A DNA stretch of 64,000 bases, taken from contig NZ_PVTL01000001.1 of NCBI RefSeq assembly GCF_003003265.1, positions 186,001 through 250,000 on the forward strand, written 5' to 3'. Below are positions 59,579-64,000 of the stretch, in pieces (position 1 is the stretch's first letter; every line of letters begins with the position of its first letter). Both the position numbers and the translations under genes were made by a program. This DNA is from Glaciihabitans tibetensis (GTDB taxonomy: Bacteria; Actinomycetota; Actinomycetes; Actinomycetales; Microbacteriaceae). A model generated the notes under the pieces. It worked only from the letters and a program-made list of their open reading frames with translations. It was not told where the DNA came from and ran no database searches.

Positions 59579-60532
59579 TTAGACCGAAACCGGGACCTTG
59601 GCCTCGGTGGATGCCGGCTCCGACGGCGTTTCGGCGCGGGCAGGCTGTGCGGCTTCGCTGGTGCCGGTGGCGCCCTTGCGCGTCAGAAATGCGAACATCG
59701 GGCGCTTGCGCTTGCCGGCGAGTGCGCCGGACAGGCGGTCGAGGAAGATCGCGAGGATCACAACCGAGATACCGGCTTCTGCACCGAGGGCAACGTCGAT
59801 ACGGCTGAGCGACTGCACGACGTCTCCACCGAGGCCACCGGCGCCGACCATTCCGGCAATGACCACCATGGAGAGGGAGAGCATGATGACCTGGTTGACT
59901 CCGGCCATGATCGTCGGCATCGCGAGGGGGAGCTGGATCTGACGGAGGATGCGCCAGTTCGAGGAACCGAAGGCATGGCCAGCCTCGACAACCTCGCTGT
60001 CGACGCCACGGATGCCCAGCTCAGTGAGACGGACACCGGGTGCCATGGCGAAGATCACGGTGGCAACGATTCCGGGGACAACTCCCACCCGGAAGAGAAG
60101 CAGCGCGGGGACGAGGTACACGAAGGCGGGCATGGTCTGGAGGAAGTCCAGAACCGGACGCACGATCGTCGATGCGAGTTTGGATCGTGCCGCGAGGATC
60201 CCGAGCGGAACGCTTATGAGGATCGCGATCGCACTGGCAACGAGTACGAGCGACAGGCTTTCCATCGCGTTCTCCCACTGGTTCACTCCCACAATGAGGA
60301 GGAGGCCAACCGCGGAGCCACCAGCGAACTTCCAGCCCTTTACAACATAGGCGAGGACTGCCGCGACAATGATGATCGCCCAGAAAGGCGGGCTGACGAG
60401 CACAAACGACACAGCGTCATAGAGCGCCGCAAAGATGAGGCGGATGACGTCGAAGACCGGACGGAACGTGTCAGTCAGGAAATCGACGAAGAGGTCGGCC
60501 CAATCGCCGAGCGGGATGCGGAATTCATTCAT
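59579..60532 (-). CDS. Glycine betaine-type ABC transporter permease (OpuAB/ProW)
   Basis: This 317-residue protein has about six or seven membrane helices (FWAIIIVAAVLAYVVKG, FAGGSAVGLLLIVGVNQW, SLSLVLVASAIAILISVPLGILAA, FLQTMPAFVYLVPALLLFRVGVVPGIVATVIFAMAPGV). The EAA loop is GVDSEVVEAGHAFGSSNWRILRQIQLPLAMPTIMAGVNQVIMLSLSMVVIAGMVGAGGLG, typical of ProW. Its ATG overlaps the ATPase stop by 4 bases. It imports osmoprotectant. Confidence 0.94.
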   Translation of the reverse strand: MNEFRIPLGDWADLFVDFLTDTFRPVFDVIRLIFAALYDAVSFVLVSPPFWAIIIVAAVLAYVVKGWKFAGGSAVGLLLIVGVNQWENAMESLSLVLVASAIAILISVPLGILAARSKLASTIVRPVLDFLQTMPAFVYLVPALLLFRVGVVPGIVATVIFAMAPGVRLTELGIRGVDSEVVEAGHAFGSSNWRILRQIQLPLAMPTIMAGVNQVIMLSLSMVVIAGMVGAGGLGGDVVQSLSRIDVALGAEAGISVVILAIFLDRLSGALAGKRKRPMFAFLTRKGATGTSEAAQPARAETPSEPASTEAKVPVSV

Positions 60533-61833
60533 ACGAGGACACCGTCCTGGGTGGTGGAAGAGGAATCTGCGCCCTGTGCGAGGGTCGCGTCCAGTTCAGA
60601 ATTGGGGATGATGGATACCGGTTCGATGACCGGAATAGGCATTGTGGTTGTCGGCACGTTGCCGAGCGCTGCGAGCAGCGTGACGCGGGGGATAACGCCC
60701 AGCAGGCGGTGCTTCTCATCGACGACCGCGATGGGGAGCGGACTCTCCACCGCGAGTTCGAACAGGTCGACCAGGGCGGCGTCAGGGGACACCGTCGCGT
60801 GGTCCTTGTTGATGATCCTGGCGAGGTCTGTGTCGTTGCTCTTGACCTGGCGCATCACGTGGGAGTCGCGCACGACACCGAGGAGCGTGCGATCGCGGCC
60901 GAGCACGAAGGCTGCACCGGCCTGAAGGTCGCGCATGACACGAAGCGCGCCTCGCGGTCCTGCGGTGAGCGGCACCACCGCGCGGGCGGGTTCCATGACG
61001 CTGGCGGCGGTCAGCACTCGGGCACGGTCGACGTCCTGCACGAACTGGGCGACGTAGTCGTTGGCGGGGTCGGTGAGGATGTCTTCCGGGGTGCCGATCT
61101 GCACGATACGGCCGTCGCGCATAACCGCGATGCGGTCGCCGAGGAACATGGCCTCGTTGAGGTCGTGCGTGATGAAGATGATGGTTTTGCCGAGCTCCGC
61201 CTGCAGCTCGAGCAACTGCTCCTGCATTTCCCGGCGGATGAGCGGGTCGAGCGCGGAAAATGCTTCGTCCATGAGGAGGATGTCGGTTTCCGTGGCGAGC
61301 GCGCGGGCGAGACCCACCCGCTGTTGCATCCCGCCGGAGAGTTCGGAGGGCAGTTTGTCTTGCCAGCCGTCCAGGCCCACGATCTTGACGACTTTGCCCG
61401 CGCGCTCCAGCCGTTCGCGCTTACCGACACCCTGCACCTCGAGGCCGTAGGCGGCGTTATCGAGTACCGTGCGGTGCGGAAACAGCGCGAAGTGCTGGAA
61501 GACCATCGACACGTGCTTCTGGCGCACAGTGCGCAGCTCCCCGGCGGATACACCAGAGATGGCCTTGCCCTCCACGGTCACCGAGCCGCTGGTGGGTTCG
61601 AGCAACCCGTTGAGCATGCGGATCAGAGTTGACTTGCCCGAGCCGGACAGTCCCATCACGACGAAGATCTCGCCCTTCTTGACCTCGAAGGAGGCGTCGA
61701 TCACGGCCGCGGTCTCGTGCGGCGCTAGTTCGGCGCGGGTGGCGCCCTGCTGGAGGCGGGCGACTGCCTCCTTCGGGCGTCGTCCAAACACCTTGTACAG
61801 ATTTTTTGCGGACACGGATGTAGCGCTGCTCAC
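60529..61833 (-). CDS. Glycine betaine-type ABC transporter ATPase with CBS domains (OpuAA/ProV)
   Basis: From the GTG at 61833, behind AAGGA, the protein has 434 residues. Walker A GLSGSGKST is at residues 61-69, the signature is LSGGMQQRVGLARAL, and the Walker B is LLMDEAFSALDPL. The N-terminal YKVFGRRPKEAVARLQQG is typical of ProV. Two CBS modules follow (about 290-410) and regulate transport by ionic strength in the family. It heads a three-gene operon. Confidence 0.94.
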   Translation of the reverse strand: MSSATSVSAKNLYKVFGRRPKEAVARLQQGATRAELAPHETAAVIDASFEVKKGEIFVVMGLSGSGKSTLIRMLNGLLEPTSGSVTVEGKAISGVSAGELRTVRQKHVSMVFQHFALFPHRTVLDNAAYGLEVQGVGKRERLERAGKVVKIVGLDGWQDKLPSELSGGMQQRVGLARALATETDILLMDEAFSALDPLIRREMQEQLLELQAELGKTIIFITHDLNEAMFLGDRIAVMRDGRIVQIGTPEDILTDPANDYVAQFVQDVDRARVLTAASVMEPARAVVPLTAGPRGALRVMRDLQAGAAFVLGRDRTLLGVVRDSHVMRQVKSNDTDLARIINKDHATVSPDAALVDLFELAVESPLPIAVVDEKHRLLGVIPRVTLLAALGNVPTTTMPIPVIEPVSIIPNSELDATLAQGADSSSTTQDGVLV

Positions 61834-62240
61834 GTTTTCCTTAAAAGCGCGCACGTGGGAATTGATTAGGCCCACGGCGGCTGTAGATCTCGCGGACGGG
61901 TTGCTCACTTGTGGCGACGGCACCCTGATCAAGCGGCCGCACGGTACGTGCAGGCGGCGATCGGATACGTTCACGGCTCAGCCGGCGGCTGGAGGTGGGC
62001 GGACCATACGATTTCACGCCCGACTGTAAAGCCAAGCAGCGATTTCGCGACCTAATAAAGTAGTTCAGCTACAACCCTAGTCACATCACGGCGACACAAT
62101 CGGGTCAGCGCACTCTCTTGGACGCGTTTTCTGCCCCGACCCGGCAGGTCCGACCGCTCTAAGGTCGCGGAATGGCGGGGATCGCGACCGTTGCCAGTTC
62201 GTTACCACACAGATGTTGGATTAACTCGACAAATCATGGC

Positions 62241-62267
62241 TTGTTCTATTGAAAATAGAACTATAAA
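62241..62267 (+). promoter_or_regulatory. Likely gntR promoter, leaderless or nearly so
   Basis: TTGTTC (62241-62246) and TATAAA (62262-62267) are separated by 15 bases. The ATG begins 10 bases after the -10 box, so the transcript would have almost no leader. No ribosome binding site is present. Confidence 0.55.
62243..62261. promoter_or_regulatory. Palindromic operator upstream of the GntR gene
   Basis: GTTCTATT-GAA-AATAGAAC is a perfect 8-bp inverted repeat with a 3-base centre. It lies 16 bases before the gntR ATG. It fits the space between a TTGTTC (62241-62246) and a TATAAA (62262-62267), so a bound protein would block RNA polymerase. GntR autoregulation is the likely function. Confidence 0.8.
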
Positions 62268-62276
62268 GTTGAGTTT

Positions 62277-62627
62277 ATGTTGATACGAGTTGATCCCGCC
62301 TCGAGTACGGCACTGTTCGAGCAGCTCGCCGCCGGGGTGCGCGCCGAGGTCATGCGCGGCAGGGTGACGGTGGGCCAGAAGCTGCCCGCAGCGAGGGAGC
62401 TTGCCACCTCCCTCGACATCAACGTGCACACCGTGTTGCGCGCCTACCAGTTGCTCCGCGACGAGGGTCTTATCGACCTCCGACGCGGGCGGGGCGCCAT
62501 CGTCACCGACCACGCGCGCAACTACGCGGCGCTCGCAGAATCGCTGCCGCGCCTCGTCGCCGAGGGGAAACGACTGAACTTATCCGCAAACGCGCTCGCC
62601 GCGCTTATCAGAGAGGCATACCTATGA
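62277..62627 (+). CDS. GntR-family regulator (YtrA type)
   Basis: This 116-residue protein has the wHTH of the YtrA subgroup: ALFEQLAAGVRAEVMRGRVTVGQKLPAARELATSLDINVHTVLRAYQLLRDEGLIDLRRGRGAIVTD (residues 12-80), with a short C-terminal dimerisation helix. Its stop overlaps the DUF1648 start by 4 bases, so the two are one operon. The operator at 62243 suggests autorepression. Confidence 0.92.
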   Translation: MLIRVDPASSTALFEQLAAGVRAEVMRGRVTVGQKLPAARELATSLDINVHTVLRAYQLLRDEGLIDLRRGRGAIVTDHARNYAALAESLPRLVAEGKRLNLSANALAALIREAYL

Positions 62628-63700
62628 CACTCATCACTCCGACCCGCGCACCCCGGGCGTATTCACCCGGCCAGGTTCGGCGCATCATCGGTATCGGCGG
62701 AGTCACCCCGGTTGTTTTTGCTTTGATCGGCTGCGCCCTGATGGCGTCCTGGGCCCCGGAGCTGCCCGACCCCATCGCTATTCATTGGGGTGCAGGCGGG
62801 AGCCCTGACGGGTACGGCTCGCTCGCCAGCGTGATCGCGATGCTTCTGGGCTACGTAGTGCTCTTCTCGGCAATCATCGTGGTGAGCGTCGTCGCACTGC
62901 GTTCGTCGCCGCAGCGATCCTCAAAACCTCGGTTGTTGATAGCGGGGAGCATCTGGTTGTCGACGGTGATGGCCTTCGGGCTTACGGGGCTGGTGTGGGC
63001 CCAGCGGGGTCTGGCTGATGCCGCCGACACCGGTTCGGTGGTTGCACCGTTCGTCCTGGGGGTGGCAGTCGGGCTCGTGTTCGGCACCGTGGCCTGGTTC
63101 CTTACCCCGGTACCGGCTCGTCTCGACGCGAGTCTCAATGACGGGGCCCAGCCCGCGATGGCTCTCGCGTCGCATGAGCGCGTCAGCTGGTCGAGGTCGT
63201 CCCGACCCGCCACCAGAACCATCGTTGTGTTCTTCGCCGTTTTTGGCGTGCTCTCGCTCGGGAGTGTGTTGTCCATGGCGCTCACCGCGGCGCCGTGGAT
63301 GTGGGTGACAGTGCTTCTCCTGTGTCTGGTACTCCTTGCATCGGCCGTGTGCTTCTACTGGCGCGTGAGCGTCGACCAGCGCGGCGTGTCCGTGCGATCC
63401 GAAATTGGCGTGCCCACGTTCACAATCCCGTTGGACGAGATCTCAGGAGCGCGCGTTGTGCAGGTCAACCCGCTGGTGGACTTCGGGGGATGGGGCCTGC
63501 GCTGGACAGCGGGCAAAACCGGCATCGTAGTGTGTTCGGGAGAGGCCATCGAGGTGACCAGAAAGTCGGGCAAAATGCTCGTGGTGACGGTGGATGATGC
63601 GGACACGGCGGTCGCGTTGCTTGAGGGCCTGCTCCGTCGACGCGACGCCTCTGTGCCGCCCGCAGCGTCATCACCACCATCCACCCCGACTGTGGGCTAA
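62624..63700 (+). CDS. DUF1648-type membrane protein
   Basis: This 358-residue protein has about six membrane helices (VVFALIGCALMASWAP, IAMLLGYVVLFSAIIVVSVVAL, IAGSIWLSTVMAFGLTGLVW, VAPFVLGVAVGLVFGTVAWF, IVVFFAVFGVLSLGSVLSMAL, MWVTVLLLCLVLLASAVCFYW). The DUF1648 segment PDPIAIHWGAGGSPDGYGSL lies between the first two. A C-terminal soluble PH-like domain contains GVPTFTIPLDEISGARVVQVN. It pairs with the YtrA-type GntR, as in envelope-stress modules. Function is unknown. Confidence 0.88.
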   Translation: MTLITPTRAPRAYSPGQVRRIIGIGGVTPVVFALIGCALMASWAPELPDPIAIHWGAGGSPDGYGSLASVIAMLLGYVVLFSAIIVVSVVALRSSPQRSSKPRLLIAGSIWLSTVMAFGLTGLVWAQRGLADAADTGSVVAPFVLGVAVGLVFGTVAWFLTPVPARLDASLNDGAQPAMALASHERVSWSRSSRPATRTIVVFFAVFGVLSLGSVLSMALTAAPWMWVTVLLLCLVLLASAVCFYWRVSVDQRGVSVRSEIGVPTFTIPLDEISGARVVQVNPLVDFGGWGLRWTAGKTGIVVCSGEAIEVTRKSGKMLVVTVDDADTAVALLEGLLRRRDASVPPAASSPPSTPTVG

Positions 63701-63704
63701 ACTG

Positions 63705-63921
63705 GCGCCCGAACAACGTTGATCCGGCAATCACCGGGGAGTTTTTGGAAGAACCGTCCGTTGCCCTGCAGGTGGGGCGACGAGCGCAGTAGAACCAAAC
63801 GGGTCTGGCCCGTCACAGCCAATGAACAAGCGGTCGCGGTGACGCGGCAAGCGGGGTGGTACCGCGGAGTCCGGAGAGTGCGGGCGACGTCCTCGTCCAG
63901 ACAATCGCGCGACCTGGAGAG
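63705..63921 (+). promoter_or_regulatory. T-box riboswitch of ileS, ultrashort stem I (translational)
   Basis: The leader has a short hairpin CCGG-CAATCA-CCGG (63724-63737) with the specifier ATC (63730-63732) for tRNA-Ile. The T-box is CGGGGTGGTACCGCGG (63852-63867), with the TGGT bulge at 63857-63860 complementary to the tRNA acceptor end ACCA. CTCGTCCAG (63892-63900) can pair with CTGGAGAG (63914-63921), covering the ribosome binding site. Uncharged tRNA-Ile should free it. This is the translational T-box type known for actinobacterial ileS. Confidence 0.92.
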
Positions 63922-63923
63922 AC

Positions 63924-64000
63924 ATGTCCTACCCCCGCAAATCGTTCGTACCGGCCGATGGCAGCGCCGACGCAAGCACCGCCGGCAGCGAGAGCACCGA
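63924..64000 (+). CDS. ileS: Isoleucyl-tRNA synthetase, N-terminal fragment (runs off the window)
   Basis: An ATG at 63924, with GGAG at 63916-63919, opens MSYPRKSFVPADGSADASTAGSEST. The gene is cut by the window edge after 25 codons. Identity rests on the T-box with an ATC specifier and on the MSYPR start seen in actinobacterial IleS. No catalytic motif is in view. Confidence 0.88.
   Translation, partial: MSYPRKSFVPADGSADASTAGSEST

Larger units (their letters stand above)
61834..62276. other. 443-base intergenic region with divergent promoters
   Basis: No gene was seen. It carries the promoter of the minus-strand betaine operon and, at its right end, the GntR operator and promoter described separately. 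A run around 62050-62090 is AT-richer and may contain the betaine operon -10 element, but no hexamer pair is convincing. Confidence 0.5.

Noticed and set aside
62850..63285. Minus-strand frames inside the DUF1648 gene
   Set aside because: They lack any domain. The plus-strand gene has several membrane helices and is coupled to gntR.

Overview
The window is high-GC bacterial chromosome with the gene content and order of an actinobacterium, most likely a member of the Microbacteriaceae. The family-level call is inference. It rests on the clpS/DUF2017 pair, orn beside a small SCO4848-type membrane protein, the tig-clpP1-clpP2-clpX-valS-ileS series, a group II truncated haemoglobin, and an ileS gene behind an ultrashort translational T-box. 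No phage, integrase, transposase, rRNA or CRISPR array was seen. Four tRNA genes are present: His-GTG, Arg-TCT, Gly-TCC and Pro-TGG.

Layout. 1-6.7 kb: clpS, orn, small conserved proteins, an aldo/keto reductase, msrA and ssb. 6.7-12.5 kb: a lipoprotein, the ABC-F factor EttA, two acyl-CoA thioesterases, a truncated haemoglobin and an MscS channel. 12.6-18.1 kb: an ABC-2 exporter pair, pepN and a short-chain dehydrogenase. 18.2-23.3 kb: an unrecognised gene divergent from a TetR regulator, then rpiB, a Nei/Fpg glycosylase, an amidohydrolase and a dps gene. 23.5-28.7 kb: a two-component system, a CDF metal exporter, a small alarmone synthetase and an SPFH protein.

29-48 kb is the proteostasis and translation backbone (tig, clpP1, clpP2, clpX, valS). 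It is broken up by a block with a Cys/Met PLP enzyme, TetR, HAD hydrolase, deoC, MarR and TPR protein; by a putative copper triad (membrane protein, YcnI, CopC); and by benE, a hydrolase-LuxR hybrid and an M3 peptidase. 48-55.8 kb holds two proline-rich single-pass membrane proteins and a complete peptide-type ABC transporter divergent from a TetR gene. 56-64 kb has a proline iminopeptidase, a DUF1254 protein, a glycine betaine-type ABC operon, a GntR/DUF1648 pair and the start of ileS with its T-box.

The most unusual features are not a new multi-gene system. They are: (i) a recurring pattern in which the stop-codon-containing 3' end of a gene is duplicated as a short tandem repeat just downstream (about eight cases), ending in three abutting arrays that fill the ycnI upstream region; (ii) two genes, benE and an SDR, whose conserved N-termini have no canonical start codon; (iii) tandem repeats coding N-terminal tails; and (iv) clear regulatory palindromes in front of gntR and the DUF1254 gene. 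I do not claim an undescribed defence or metabolic system.
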